DNA of 21,425 bases from JBKECF01 sp047974375 (lineage in GTDB: Bacteria > Bacillota > Clostridia > Lachnospirales > CAMZNU01). Position 1 is the first letter of the stretch; the number at the start of each line of letters is the position of its first letter. A program made the translations under genes and the position numbers. The notes beneath the pieces were generated by a model. The model searched no databases. It was given only the letters and a program-made list of their open reading frames with translations, and was not told where the DNA came from. Shown here in pieces: positions 8,115 to 17,542 of the stretch. The DNA lies in NCBI GenBank assembly GCA_047974375.1, contig JBKECF010000043.1, forward strand, positions 1 to 21,425. Reading direction: 5' to 3'.

Positions 8115-9309
8115 CAGCTTTAAATAAACGCTCCCATTGAAATTTATCTTGGTAATTAGACCATAATACGCATTGTACCTTCCCTATGATATTTTCTTCG
8201 GGTAAAAAACCCCAAGAACGAGAATCAATAGTTTTCTTTCTATTATCGCCCATCATAAAATAGTAGTTCTGCTTAAAGGTATAAGATGATTTTTCCTGTC
8301 CATAAATATAACATCTATCATCTTTTATTTCTACAGGATTTTTTTCGTGCAATTTCATAATTTCCCCATAAAGCAATGCCACACTTGGCTTTAGCGCAAT
8401 TGTCATTCCTTTTTTAGGAATAACAATTGGTCCCATGTTATCATAAGTCCATTTATTATGCTCAGAGGCTCTTAGAACTGTTTTTTTTACGTCAAACGTA
8501 TCTATTTTAAGTTGAAAATCGCTTATACTTGTAAATCCTTGAAACAAGTTGGCTTCTTTTTTGGACAATATTGCAGTTCCTGTTTTAGGTTGGCTGTAAT
8601 TTATATAAGTACTAATACTCAATGAATCCAATTGCTTATGTAGTAATTGACGATTTTCAATTCTAAATTCAAAAGAGTTCATTATATTATCCGTTTCATT
8701 ATATAAATTGCCATTTGTATATACCTTCCCATTTTTTATTTGCAGCGTGTCTCCCGGTAAGCCCGAGCACCGCTTTACCACAAAGAAGTTTCGACTTAAG
8801 CCTAAACTAAAAACAAAAATATCTCCTTGTTTGACTTGAGAGAGTCCTGACAACCTTTTATAAGCCCACCAGTTCTCTTTGATACGCTCTTTTGCCTTCT
8901 TATTAAAATATAGGGAAATATTAACTAAGGGGATTTCAAAAGGGGAACGCGGTAACTTGGGGCCATATTTTAGTTTGTTGACTAGAATAACATCACCTGA
9001 GTACAAAGTGCTATTCATAGAGGAACTGGGGATTTTGTAAATATCCCCTACAAAGAGTTTGGTACTTATGGCTATGGTAAAAATGAAAAAGAATAAGCAT
9101 AAAACTTTTAATGTCGTCTTAAATCCTTTATTTTCAACTCCTTCCAAAAGACTCCTAATCAAAGTATATATAATCAGAATCAATAAACCACACAGAGACA
9201 AGTAATAGGGGTATCTTATAAAAAGAAAAATGAAAACTGACATCCAAATTATAAGTTTAAATAGCTTTTTGCTTTTAAGCTTTTGAATAGCAAGTGTAAT
9301 CCGTGTCAT
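8107..9309 (-). CDS. lepB: Type I signal peptidase (S26A family), short paralogue
   Basis: A 400-residue inner-membrane serine protease that removes signal peptides from exported proteins. Hydrophobic segments lie at about 18-52 and 68-85. The nucleophile motif IPSSSMNSTL gives Ser97, and FFVVKRCSGLPGD gives the general base Lys179. Later come GPIVIPKKGM (about 293-302) and box E, MGDNRKKTIDSRSWGFLP (about 353-370). All expected catalytic motifs are present. A large insert lies between Lys179 and box E, as in other Bacteroidota LepB proteins, although 400 residues is rather short for the phylum. Start is ATG at 9309, 81 nt after the outer-membrane gene and on the same strand. Its place with an exporter and peptide genes suggests a dedicated role in cutting the AxA leaders; that is inference. 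It may be a second copy beside a housekeeping enzyme elsewhere. Confidence 0.92.
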   Translation of the reverse strand: MTRITLAIQKLKSKKLFKLIIWMSVFIFLFIRYPYYLSLCGLLILIIYTLIRSLLEGVENKGFKTTLKVLCLFFFIFTIAISTKLFVGDIYKIPSSSMNSTLYSGDVILVNKLKYGPKLPRSPFEIPLVNISLYFNKKAKERIKENWWAYKRLSGLSQVKQGDIFVFSLGLSRNFFVVKRCSGLPGDTLQIKNGKVYTNGNLYNETDNIMNSFEFRIENRQLLHKQLDSLSISTYINYSQPKTGTAILSKKEANLFQGFTSISDFQLKIDTFDVKKTVLRASEHNKWTYDNMGPIVIPKKGMTIALKPSVALLYGEIMKLHEKNPVEIKDDRCYIYGQEKSSYTFKQNYYFMMGDNRKKTIDSRSWGFLPEENIIGKVQCVLWSNYQDKFQWERLFKAVD

Positions 9310-9390
9310 TCTAACATAATTGAAAATTAAAATTTCTATCCGAACAATAGAGTAATCAAACTCGGCTTTATTTCGCTGTAAAACAATTAT

Positions 9391-10965
9391 TTAGTCATAG
9401 GCAATTGCATCAAAATCTTCAACGATAGGCTTGTCTTTTATAAAGTTATAAAGAGTTAACTGTTGCACTTCATAATATAGTCTCCAATAATTAAACAAAC
9501 TCTGTATATATTGTTCGGTAGCCTGTTGCCATACTTTTCTAGAACTGGTAAGATTGAGTAAATCTATCTTACCAGATAGAAACCTTTTTTCTGTTATGTT
9601 GTATGATTCTTTTGCTATCTCACTTGTTTTAAGTGTCCCTTGCACCAGCTCTTTCTGCAGGTTGAAATCAATAACTTTTTGGGCAATGTCTTGATCTAGC
9701 TTATCTGCATCCTGTTGCAATTCTATATCAATAACATCTTTATTCATCTGAGCTGTTTTAATCTTTCCTTTACGCTCGCCCCAGTCTAAAATAGGTAAAC
9801 TAAAATTTACAGAAACCATTTGTTGGTCCAAAAGGTTTCCATAGGCATCTATAAGCGTATTGCCCTGCTGATTAAGACCATAACTAGCCGTGACAGACAA
9901 GTCGAACCTATTGTCTTTTATGGTTTTATCCAAATCTCGTGAGGCTTCTATTTTTCTTAACTTTAAATCTAAAATATCGGGATTATTAGCTTGTGCCAAT
10001 GCTTTTGCTTTTTCAATATTTATTTGCAAATCGCTTATAAGCTCTGGTAGTTCTGGCTGAATATCTCCAGGAATTTGGTCTCTTAAAAACAAGCGAAGCG
10101 CAGTCTCTGCCTTTTGCAAACTTTGAAGATTTTGGGTCTGGTTGGTATTAGCATTATACACGTCCAATTCTAAATTTAAAAGGTCATCTCGCTCAATGGC
10201 ACCTAAGTCGTAACGTTTTTTTCCTATTTTTAGTAACCTAGCTGTTGATAATTTTTTCTCTTCTGCGATTTCGACTCTTTTATAAGCCAAGGCCCAACTA
10301 AAAAAATAGTCTATGGTCTTTATATTAATAGCTTGTTGTTCATGGATAAACTCCTGCTTTGCTATTTGATATTCTAAGGGTTCCGTTTCTTTTTCCCATT
10401 TAAAACGGTTGTATGCCATTAATGGCTGGATTAGCCCTATGCGAATTGGGGTTGCACTATAACTTTTAACATCCGATAGCCCTGAATTTATAATTCTATC
10501 GAAATTTGAATTAATAAACAGACTGGTTCCTGTAGCTCGAATATTTTGCGTCATCGAAACATTGGCATACGAACTTAAACTTTGTTGCTGGCGGAATACA
10601 TCTATATTCACTTCGGAATCGTATCGCTTTACCAATGACCTGTTAAAGGTTAATGGTCGAGTTTCAAAACTGATCTTAGGCAATAAGCTCGATTGAAACG
10701 ATTTAAACTGCCAATAGTTTACTCCATATTTCCGCTTAGATTTAAAAGCATCCAAAGAATGTTTTCCTGCTAAACTCAATACATACTGCAAGCCTATGCT
10801 TTGACGCATTGTTAACTCCTCTATTTTATCTTGAGATTTTATGTGATATACATTGCAAAAGGCTAGCAAAACAGTTATTACAGCTGTTTTTTTTACCTTT
10901 TGAAAACAGAACAAAGAAAGCCCTTTAATCCTCTTTAATATGCCGAGTGATTTATTTTTTAACAT
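9391..10965 (-). CDS. TolC-family outer-membrane efflux protein
   Basis: About 524 residues from the ATG at 10965, preferred to the upstream frame start at 11028, which would overlap the pump gene by 77 nt and prepend a hydrophobic tail. A basic N-terminus and hydrophobic segment (AVITVLLAF) lead to a likely cleavage near IKSQ. The mature protein has two outer-membrane-efflux repeats rich in heptad-like helices: the first around LLKIGKKRYDLGAIERDDLL, the second ending RFLSGKIDLLNLTSSR. A VNFSLPILDWGERKGKI segment is the usual start of the second barrel/helix unit. It forms the trimeric outer-membrane channel of the tripartite exporter. The start overlaps the RND stop by 14 nt, so the two are coupled. 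Confidence 0.92.
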   Translation of the reverse strand: MLKNKSLGILKRIKGLSLFCFQKVKKTAVITVLLAFCNVYHIKSQDKIEELTMRQSIGLQYVLSLAGKHSLDAFKSKRKYGVNYWQFKSFQSSLLPKISFETRPLTFNRSLVKRYDSEVNIDVFRQQQSLSSYANVSMTQNIRATGTSLFINSNFDRIINSGLSDVKSYSATPIRIGLIQPLMAYNRFKWEKETEPLEYQIAKQEFIHEQQAINIKTIDYFFSWALAYKRVEIAEEKKLSTARLLKIGKKRYDLGAIERDDLLNLELDVYNANTNQTQNLQSLQKAETALRLFLRDQIPGDIQPELPELISDLQINIEKAKALAQANNPDILDLKLRKIEASRDLDKTIKDNRFDLSVTASYGLNQQGNTLIDAYGNLLDQQMVSVNFSLPILDWGERKGKIKTAQMNKDVIDIELQQDADKLDQDIAQKVIDFNLQKELVQGTLKTSEIAKESYNITEKRFLSGKIDLLNLTSSRKVWQQATEQYIQSLFNYWRLYYEVQQLTLYNFIKDKPIVEDFDAIAYD

Positions 10966-13900
10966 AAGGTTGAAGTTTTGAAAGATATAAATAACACAGA
11001 GGAATAAAATAAATACTAACAAAGGCACCCAGCAACATACCCCCTATAAGTGCCACAGCTAAAGGCGCTTGAAGCTCGGCGCCCAAGCCGTTTGAAAATA
11101 GCAGTGGTAATAATGCTAAAATGGTCGTTAAACTGGTCATTAAAATGGGCTTTAACCGACGCCGTCCTGCCACCAACAAAGCTTTCATTAACGAACAGCC
11201 TTGTTTTTGTAATTGTATAATGGCATCGATCTTTAATATGGAATCATTTATAACTATACCAACCATGACCACAATGCCAATCATAGACATCAAATTAATG
11301 CTCATGCCAAACAGTTTTAAAAACAAGAAAGTTCCTGCTAAATCTATAGGAACTTCAAGCAAAATAATTAACGGTAGCGTAAAGGATTCGAACTGCGAGG
11401 TTAAAATAAAATAAAGTAACACAAGGGACAAAAGAAGAACCCATTTTAACTCTCCTAAAAGTTCTTGGTTACTAAAATAGCTCCCTGAAAAACTAACATC
11501 ATAGCATGAATTAGCCTGGACTATGTTTTCAATTTTATCCATCGCCTCATCAACAAGCTTATCATCAATATTTAGTGATAATGGATAGTATTCTCCTTCT
11601 ACACCTCCAGTAAGCGTTTTTAAATCGCTTGCTGTTACTACTTTTACAAAGTCTTTCACATGGAATACAGCATTATCGTCAGACACTACCGTTGTTTCAT
11701 TTAAGATATTATCCACATAACTTTTTTCACCACCTAGAATAACGGGAATAAAACTCTGGTTATCTGCAATGGTTAATATTTCGTGTTCGTTAAAGGCTCT
11801 TTTTAGCGCATTGAATATACTATTGGCACTTACCCCGTATGTCAACAGTTTCTCTTGATTGGCCACTACGGTCATGTAATTCTGCCACGCAATAGGTTTT
11901 AATGCCAGTTCGTTAAATTGTCCTTGCAATTGAAACCAAAGGTTTTTTATGGTTTCGTTTTGCTTGTCTCCCATATCTTTTACAGGACGTATCCGAGCTG
12001 TTAACTTTGCCTTGTTGTCTGAAAAAATAAGATTGAAAATATTATCAACACCCTTAAATGCTATCAAAGCTGACGGATAATTGTCTTGAATTTCTTTTTC
12101 TATAATATCAATTGTCTCCGTTAGCTCTACAGGGTTACTACATTGCAAATACAATGTAGTTTCAGAAGTCCTGGCCGGGGTACTTTTATCCAAAAGAAAT
12201 TGCTGGTGCCCTATAAGTGCTGTTTGATTAACCAGTTTCCCTTGTACCAAGCCCAAAAGTTCTAAAACTCTTTTTTTGTTTTCTTCAACATGAATAGGGC
12301 TGTTCCAATCAATTTTTAAAAGCGTTTCGGTAGTTGTAAAATTTGGCATTTGTTTTTTAGGGATTAGATTATATAATCCAAAGGTTAAAACCAATAATAA
12401 AGCACATAGCAGACATGTTGTTCTGTGATGTCTCATTACCCATTTGAAGCCTCTTTCGTAAAGCGTTACATAATTTAAGATATTTGTTCTTGTTAGGAAT
12501 TTGGTAATAACACCTTGCTTGTTTGTGTCTTTTAAATGAAACAAACGATATAAAACAGGCAATAAAGTAATCGAAACAATAAAAGATGCAAATAACCCTA
12601 TGGTTATGGCCATAGCTTGATCATAGAACAGGGCACCACTTATTCCACTTAAAAATATCAAGGGTAAAAATACTGCACAAGTAGTAAGAGCAGAGCTCAG
12701 TAATGGTTTTATAACCTCATTAGTGCCCTCTACACAAGCTTTTGATAAATTACAACCTTGCTCCCGGAACTGAATGATGTTATCTATTACAATAATAGAA
12801 TTGTCAATCATAAGTCCAATTCCGAGAACCAAGCCAGATAAGGAAATAATGTTTATAGAGATTTGAAGCGATTGGAAACACAGCAAACAAATAATTAACG
12901 AAATAGGAACCACAATACCTATAAGTAACGGTGATTTTACATTCTTAAAAAATAGAAACATAATGCAAAAGGCCAGCAACATGCCCCAGAACAAACTTTG
13001 AAGTAGGTTGTTTATGGAATAATCTAATAGCTTAGTTTGATCTCTGGTTATCAAAAAATCTATATCTGGATAATCCTTTTTTAAATTGTCCATTAATGTA
13101 TTTAGCGAGGCTTTTAGATTGCCCATGCGAGCATCGTTTTGCTTTATTATGGCCATAGTAATGGCTTCCTTTGTGCCAGACAACACCAATCCTGTTCGTT
13201 TTTGCGGATGTTCCAACACCTCTGCCAGTTCTTTTAGTTGGTATAATCGGTTATTTTTACGAATGTAAATATTCTTAAGTTCTTGTATATTACTAAGGGT
13301 ATTTCCTAAGCGCACATCGTATTGGTATTGACTGTCTTTGATGAGTAAACTGCCTATTTCTATATCATGCTTTTTTATGCTTGATTCCAGTTCATTTAAA
13401 TCAATATCCAGTCCATCCAGCTTTTTTTGATTGGGAATAATTAGTATTTCAGAAGACACCAAACCTGAAATATCGACCATAGCCACTTCACTAACTTGTT
13501 CGATGCGTTTACGGACTACCTGATTGGCAAAACGGTTAAAGTCTACAAACTTTTGGGATACGGGATGAAGATCGGAATTTATGGCGTTAGCTGAAATGCT
13601 ATCTTTGAGCGTCATACTTAAATAAAATACAGGAATATCTGTAGCACTGGATTTTAAAACTTTGGGGCGCGACATGGACTTTGGAAAATTTACCATAGCC
13701 CGATCTATCTTTTCATTAACCTCTATAAACGAATAATCTATTTTAGTGCCATGATTAAATTCTAAATATAAAACCCCTAATCCGTTACTGGATTCACTAG
13801 TAATATCTTTGAGGTGGCTTAATTGCATTAAATTACGGCGCAGGGGTTTTACTACGGCATCTTCAATTTGCCTGGCCGACATATTATCTGCAGAAATCTG

Positions 13901-14035
13901 AACTGTAATTTCTGGAATATCAATATTAGGCATTAAGGAAACAGGGATAAGGCCTATGGCATAAATACCTAAAATCAATACCCCTAAAGAGGTCATTAAA
14001 ACAGCTATCGGTTTATGAATGAGAAATTTTACCAT
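10952..14035 (-). CDS. RND-family inner-membrane exporter pump
   Basis: A 1027-residue AcrB-like RND pump. The N-terminal helix (about 8-30) is followed by PNIDIPEITVQI, typical of HAE1 pumps, then a periplasmic domain, a helix bundle (about 340-500) with GLVLGIGLMIDNSIIVIDNI holding Asp411, a second periplasmic domain and a C-terminal bundle. As in the other pump of this window, the TM4 acidic pair is D-N and the TM10 lysine of AcrB is not evident (GIVINDSILKI). Full length. The start lies 6 nt after the transglutaminase gene and the stop overlaps the TolC-like gene by 14 nt. It probably works with the lipoprotein adaptor (16149-17258) and the outer-membrane channel. The substrate is unknown; the neighbouring peptides are candidates. 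Confidence 0.94.
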   Translation of the reverse strand: MVKFLIHKPIAVLMTSLGVLILGIYAIGLIPVSLMPNIDIPEITVQISADNMSARQIEDAVVKPLRRNLMQLSHLKDITSESSNGLGVLYLEFNHGTKIDYSFIEVNEKIDRAMVNFPKSMSRPKVLKSSATDIPVFYLSMTLKDSISANAINSDLHPVSQKFVDFNRFANQVVRKRIEQVSEVAMVDISGLVSSEILIIPNQKKLDGLDIDLNELESSIKKHDIEIGSLLIKDSQYQYDVRLGNTLSNIQELKNIYIRKNNRLYQLKELAEVLEHPQKRTGLVLSGTKEAITMAIIKQNDARMGNLKASLNTLMDNLKKDYPDIDFLITRDQTKLLDYSINNLLQSLFWGMLLAFCIMFLFFKNVKSPLLIGIVVPISLIICLLCFQSLQISINIISLSGLVLGIGLMIDNSIIVIDNIIQFREQGCNLSKACVEGTNEVIKPLLSSALTTCAVFLPLIFLSGISGALFYDQAMAITIGLFASFIVSITLLPVLYRLFHLKDTNKQGVITKFLTRTNILNYVTLYERGFKWVMRHHRTTCLLCALLLVLTFGLYNLIPKKQMPNFTTTETLLKIDWNSPIHVEENKKRVLELLGLVQGKLVNQTALIGHQQFLLDKSTPARTSETTLYLQCSNPVELTETIDIIEKEIQDNYPSALIAFKGVDNIFNLIFSDNKAKLTARIRPVKDMGDKQNETIKNLWFQLQGQFNELALKPIAWQNYMTVVANQEKLLTYGVSANSIFNALKRAFNEHEILTIADNQSFIPVILGGEKSYVDNILNETTVVSDDNAVFHVKDFVKVVTASDLKTLTGGVEGEYYPLSLNIDDKLVDEAMDKIENIVQANSCYDVSFSGSYFSNQELLGELKWVLLLSLVLLYFILTSQFESFTLPLIILLEVPIDLAGTFLFLKLFGMSINLMSMIGIVVMVGIVINDSILKIDAIIQLQKQGCSLMKALLVAGRRRLKPILMTSLTTILALLPLLFSNGLGAELQAPLAVALIGGMLLGAFVSIYFIPLCYLYLSKLQPYVKK

Positions 14036-14041
14036 ATCTAT

Positions 14042-16138
14042 TTACCACCAAATTTGTTTACCATCTTCATAGGTGAAAATGCGTTCTTCTTTACCCTCTG
14101 TATAATTTCTAAGCCAAAAGAGAGTGTTTTTTGGCAAATTAGCATAGCTCAAATACCCTCGATTGGTATTAATTATACCTGTGGGCATCCATTTATTATC
14201 CCAATAAAGTAATTCATAATCCATATCAGGATAAATACCGTTTTTATCAGTTCTAGGACAGAGGTAAAGTTGAGAAATGCTCCGTGGACTACCATAATCA
14301 ACACCAATCCAAACCTCTTTATCAATATTGGCACAAACTTCTTTTGAGCTCGGTGCGTATGCTTTTACTTCCCCTTTTCTTCTATAAATAGTTGAATAGC
14401 TTAATAAGTTATCATCAAAAAAGCTATGTAGAATAGTTTTACTTATGCCATTTGAACTTATATGTCTACCTTTTTCTTTACGAAAAGAATTGGAAGTTAA
14501 ATTGCCAAAACCAAGCTCCGAAATGTCGTAATATAAGCTGTCTTTTATCTTTGGAAATACAAAACGATAATATTGATAATTTTCAGGGGAAATTTCTACT
14601 AAATTACGATTAATATCCGTAATATTTTTAAAGGTATATAGAATATCACTATTTTTAAAATCTGGAAAATTAGAACCTTCAAATCGTCCCCCATTTAAAT
14701 TCATTGCTATTTTATTTAAATGTTGCTTAGGAGAAAATTTTCTATGAATTGTAAGCTCTTGTTCATCTCCTTTTTTCATATTAAGAAACTCTACAACTCC
14801 ATTATTTTTTAAAATAAAAGGAGGGCTAAGCGGTTTTAAGTTATTAAATTCATCATAGGCAATGACTAAATAAACAACCTCTCTACCTCCAATATCTTTA
14901 AAAGTAATTCTGCTTTGTGTTTTATCAATCTCTCCCCAATCTACAGGAGTCCATCCTGAGTGACTAAGATTATCAAAAATACACAAATATGCCAACTGGA
15001 AATTTTGACAATCCGAGTTTTTTAAGTTAAAAGATAAATTAGAACTTTCAGTCAATTCTTTTGTGATATCTTCCCAGCCAAAAAGTTTGAGATGATTTAA
15101 CGCTTCTACTTTAGTTTGAGTTAGTTCACTTCTATCGATGGATTTTTTCCTGTAGTATTTTGTCACTAATTTATTAATTTTCAAACTGCCAGGAGCGTTA
15201 GAAATACCATCATAATAATGCCAGTTGCCATTAGCATCTAAAACCCCATTAGAAATATGATTATTTCCTGTATTTCCAAATTTATTTGCTAAAATTTCTG
15301 TCGAAGCAATACCAGAAGCTCTTAAAACCTCCTGCAAAAATGTTGATACACTAACACAATTACCTGTAATTTTATATTTGTACATAGTCTCTCCTAAAAG
15401 AGCTTCGGGAACATCATAAAGACCACATGGTATGAATTTCATCTTAGCTAAATACTCCTTGATTTTAGTTGCAACCAAAATTGGATTTTTCTCTTCTCCA
15501 ATAGAATCTCTAAATGTTTCAAACTCATTAAAAAAGTACTTCCGCCAATTACTTGGATACTGTTTATTAATTCTGTATGGGAGAATATATTCACAAAATT
15601 CTTCAAAACTATATTGCTTGGCCCAAGGCAAGTCCCATGCCTTGAATGCATAATTTATGTTTTCCACTAAAAAATCTGCAGTAATATGATGTATATCCCT
15701 TTTTATAGGCCATCTATCTCTAAAAACTTTACCGTGATTGAGTTGGTACTTATTAATTATAGCATTTGTTATTGCCCTCCTTTTTCCTACATTAACGCTG
15801 CTCTCCCTGCCAAAAAAAACACTTAATGAATCTTCAAGTGCGTTAAAATACTCATCTAGCAATTTATCATCCCTACTGTCTATAAATATACCATAAGGCA
15901 TTTCTTTTGAAATTAGAAAATAAGCTGCTTTCAATTTTAGGCTATCTTCGGGTTTCTGGTAATGGTTTAATACTTTTTGCAGTTCAGCCCTATTGTTACC
16001 TGCCAACGCTAAACTTTCCTCTACTTCATCAGGTAATTGACGACATGAAAATAGGGAAACAAACAAAATTGACATTATAAAGTAAGCTTGTGAATTCTTT
16101 AATGTTACTATTGAATATACCTTTCCACTAAGATTCAT
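14042..16138 (-). CDS. Transglutaminase-like lipoprotein with C-terminal beta-sandwich
   Basis: About 698 residues from the ATG at 16138; a TTG two codons upstream is less likely. The signal ends in a lipobox LFSC with Cys32. A helical region is followed by a transglutaminase-like papain-fold core: TGNCVSVSTFLQEVL supplies Cys261, NNHISNGV supplies His294 and WHYYDG supplies Asp310, a complete Cys-His-Asp triad. The C-terminal part contains Ig-like strands and ends with a discoidin-like module (YELLYWDNKWMPTG to the final WW). Such proteins may be peptidases, amidases or cross-linking enzymes acting on peptides or cell wall. It sits between the adaptor gene (10 nt) and the pump gene (6 nt), an unusual place within an RND operon, so it may process the exported substrate. 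That role is inference. Confidence 0.87.
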   Translation of the reverse strand: MNLSGKVYSIVTLKNSQAYFIMSILFVSLFSCRQLPDEVEESLALAGNNRAELQKVLNHYQKPEDSLKLKAAYFLISKEMPYGIFIDSRDDKLLDEYFNALEDSLSVFFGRESSVNVGKRRAITNAIINKYQLNHGKVFRDRWPIKRDIHHITADFLVENINYAFKAWDLPWAKQYSFEEFCEYILPYRINKQYPSNWRKYFFNEFETFRDSIGEEKNPILVATKIKEYLAKMKFIPCGLYDVPEALLGETMYKYKITGNCVSVSTFLQEVLRASGIASTEILANKFGNTGNNHISNGVLDANGNWHYYDGISNAPGSLKINKLVTKYYRKKSIDRSELTQTKVEALNHLKLFGWEDITKELTESSNLSFNLKNSDCQNFQLAYLCIFDNLSHSGWTPVDWGEIDKTQSRITFKDIGGREVVYLVIAYDEFNNLKPLSPPFILKNNGVVEFLNMKKGDEQELTIHRKFSPKQHLNKIAMNLNGGRFEGSNFPDFKNSDILYTFKNITDINRNLVEISPENYQYYRFVFPKIKDSLYYDISELGFGNLTSNSFRKEKGRHISSNGISKTILHSFFDDNLLSYSTIYRRKGEVKAYAPSSKEVCANIDKEVWIGVDYGSPRSISQLYLCPRTDKNGIYPDMDYELLYWDNKWMPTGIINTNRGYLSYANLPKNTLFWLRNYTEGKEERIFTYEDGKQIWW

Positions 16139-16148
16139 AAGCAAAAAA

Positions 16149-17258
16149 TTAATGACTAATGTTTCTTATCAAGACTTCTACATCATGAGCCAAATTAAGA
16201 TTACCCGAAACCACAATAGTGTCTCCTTCCTCTAACAATGCACCACTTTTATCTGGATGTGGAATGACACTATATTGTTTGCTATTTTCGTTTATTGTTT
16301 GCACATAGGTCCAGTGTGTCTTTCCTGATTTCACCTTAAATAAAACTTCTTGGTTTTGACGTAAAATAACAGCCGATTTAGGAACTACAAATTGGTCACA
16401 TACATCCCTCTTCATGAAAACCTTAACATTCATTCCTTCCATTAACGTTCCATTATTATTAATTTTAGCCGTTACCAAAATAGTCCCATCTTTTTCTACC
16501 TGAGGGTTAATTGCTGTTATAACTCCTTTAATAACGTCCTTATTGGAGGCAAAGGTTTCTACTTCTACTTCTCTGCCTAATTGTATTTGAAAAATTTCAG
16601 ATTCTATTAAGTGAAATTCTACCTCAAAAACAGAATCGTCTATTAAGGTCATAACATCAGAGCCTGCATTAATTTGTTCGTATTGTTTATATTTTATATT
16701 TGCTATTTTTCCACTGAAAGGACTGATAAGCTTTGTAGATTTTAAATTGAATTCTGCGTTTTGTAAATCAAGCCATGCATGTTTGTATCCTGAACGAATA
16801 GACAACATTTCATATTCCGTTGAAGGTATGCTGTCTTTATTAAAGGTATCGTATCCTCTCCCCACCAATTTATCGTGAAATTCCAACTCTGCTTTTTTAA
16901 GGTTCATTTTAGCTTTGTCATACGCCTGCTTATAGGTGAAATCTTTTAAAACGGCTAATGTTTGGCCTTTCTTTACATTATCGCCATTTTTAACAAAAAG
17001 TTTGTCTAAATACTCGCTTACATCAAACTTGAGTTGGTTTTTTTGTAGGGCTATTAGCTTGCCATTGCTTACGATTTCTTTTTGAAAAGTTCCTCGCTTT
17101 AAAATCATTGCATCTACCTCGTTTTTTTCTGGAAGGTATTGTTGCTTGGTTATGGTTTCTTCTTGTGTTTTGGCTTGTTCTTTTTTACAACTTAACACTA
17201 AAGCTGTAAAAAGAAGAAAGACTGCTAAGTATAATAACTGCTTTAATTTTAAACTCAT
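16149..17258 (-). CDS. RND periplasmic adaptor (membrane-fusion) lipoprotein
   Basis: A 369-residue adaptor of the HlyD/AcrA type linking the RND pump to the outer-membrane channel. The signal has lipobox VLSC with Cys24, so it is membrane-anchored by lipid. Domains in order: a lipoyl half (GTFQKEIVSNGKLIALQKNQ to FVKNGDNVKKGQTLAVL), a short helical hairpin (about 110-175), the second lipoyl half (KLISPFSGKIANIKYKQYEQ), a beta-barrel (VFEVEFHLIESEI to INPQVEKDGTILVTA) and a membrane-proximal domain (VVPKSAVILRQNQ). It is the first gene of the exporter operon, starting with ATG at 17258. The upstream region shares blocks with 21184-21250 (AAAGTGAGAA and TTATCCAAAAGAAA). Confidence 0.93.
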   Translation of the reverse strand: MSLKLKQLLYLAVFLLFTALVLSCKKEQAKTQEETITKQQYLPEKNEVDAMILKRGTFQKEIVSNGKLIALQKNQLKFDVSEYLDKLFVKNGDNVKKGQTLAVLKDFTYKQAYDKAKMNLKKAELEFHDKLVGRGYDTFNKDSIPSTEYEMLSIRSGYKHAWLDLQNAEFNLKSTKLISPFSGKIANIKYKQYEQINAGSDVMTLIDDSVFEVEFHLIESEIFQIQLGREVEVETFASNKDVIKGVITAINPQVEKDGTILVTAKINNNGTLMEGMNVKVFMKRDVCDQFVVPKSAVILRQNQEVLFKVKSGKTHWTYVQTINENSKQYSVIPHPDKSGALLEEGDTIVVSGNLNLAHDVEVLIRNISH

Positions 17259-17345
17259 TTTTTATTATGCTATTTCAGTTGGCAATACAATATTACTCAT
17301 TTCTTTTGGATAAAACAACTTTTACTTTATATATTTTCTCACTTT
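17259..17345 (-). promoter_or_regulatory. Leader of the exporter operon, partly repeated at 21184-21250
   Basis: On the minus strand this region contains AAAGTGAGAA and, after a spacer, TTATCCAAAAGAAA, then AT-rich sequence to the ATG. The same two blocks occur, more closely spaced, at about 21195-21230. The conserved blocks may be a promoter or operator. I see no clear Bacteroidota -33/-7 pair. Confidence 0.35.
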
Positions 17346-17406
17346 TGCAAGATTTTATGTAAAAAACAAATGTGGCTAGTCCTAAATATTTTAAAATACA
17401 AGTTTA

Positions 17407-17489
17407 TTTCATGTGTTTAAAATTCTGCAATAAGCTGTAAGCCTTAGACTTTAAGCTTTTGCTGGTTTATTAATCATCCTCCTGTGTGT
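17407..17489. repeat. Intergenic repeat, right copy (inverted relative to 242-323)
   Basis: The reverse complement of this stretch matches 242-323 at about 90% by eye, with one inserted base. Weaker similarity extends to about 17533. CTGTAAGCC and GGCTTACAG arms flank the conserved AGGAGGATGATTA loop, giving a possible hairpin. It lies between the exporter operon leader and the broken propeller gene, and together with the left copy it brackets the nine-gene stretch from the second RND pump to the adaptor. Confidence 0.75.
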
Positions 17490-17542
17490 AGTTAGGCTTA
17501 CAGTCTATAGCTTACTGCCTGACGGTTTGATGTTATTTAATT

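Noticed and set aside
11121..11414. Plus-strand frames inside the RND and other large genes (also 1795-1980, 5501-5824, 19678-19974)
   Set aside because: They lie antisense to well-supported genes and have no domain, signal or spacing typical of real genes.
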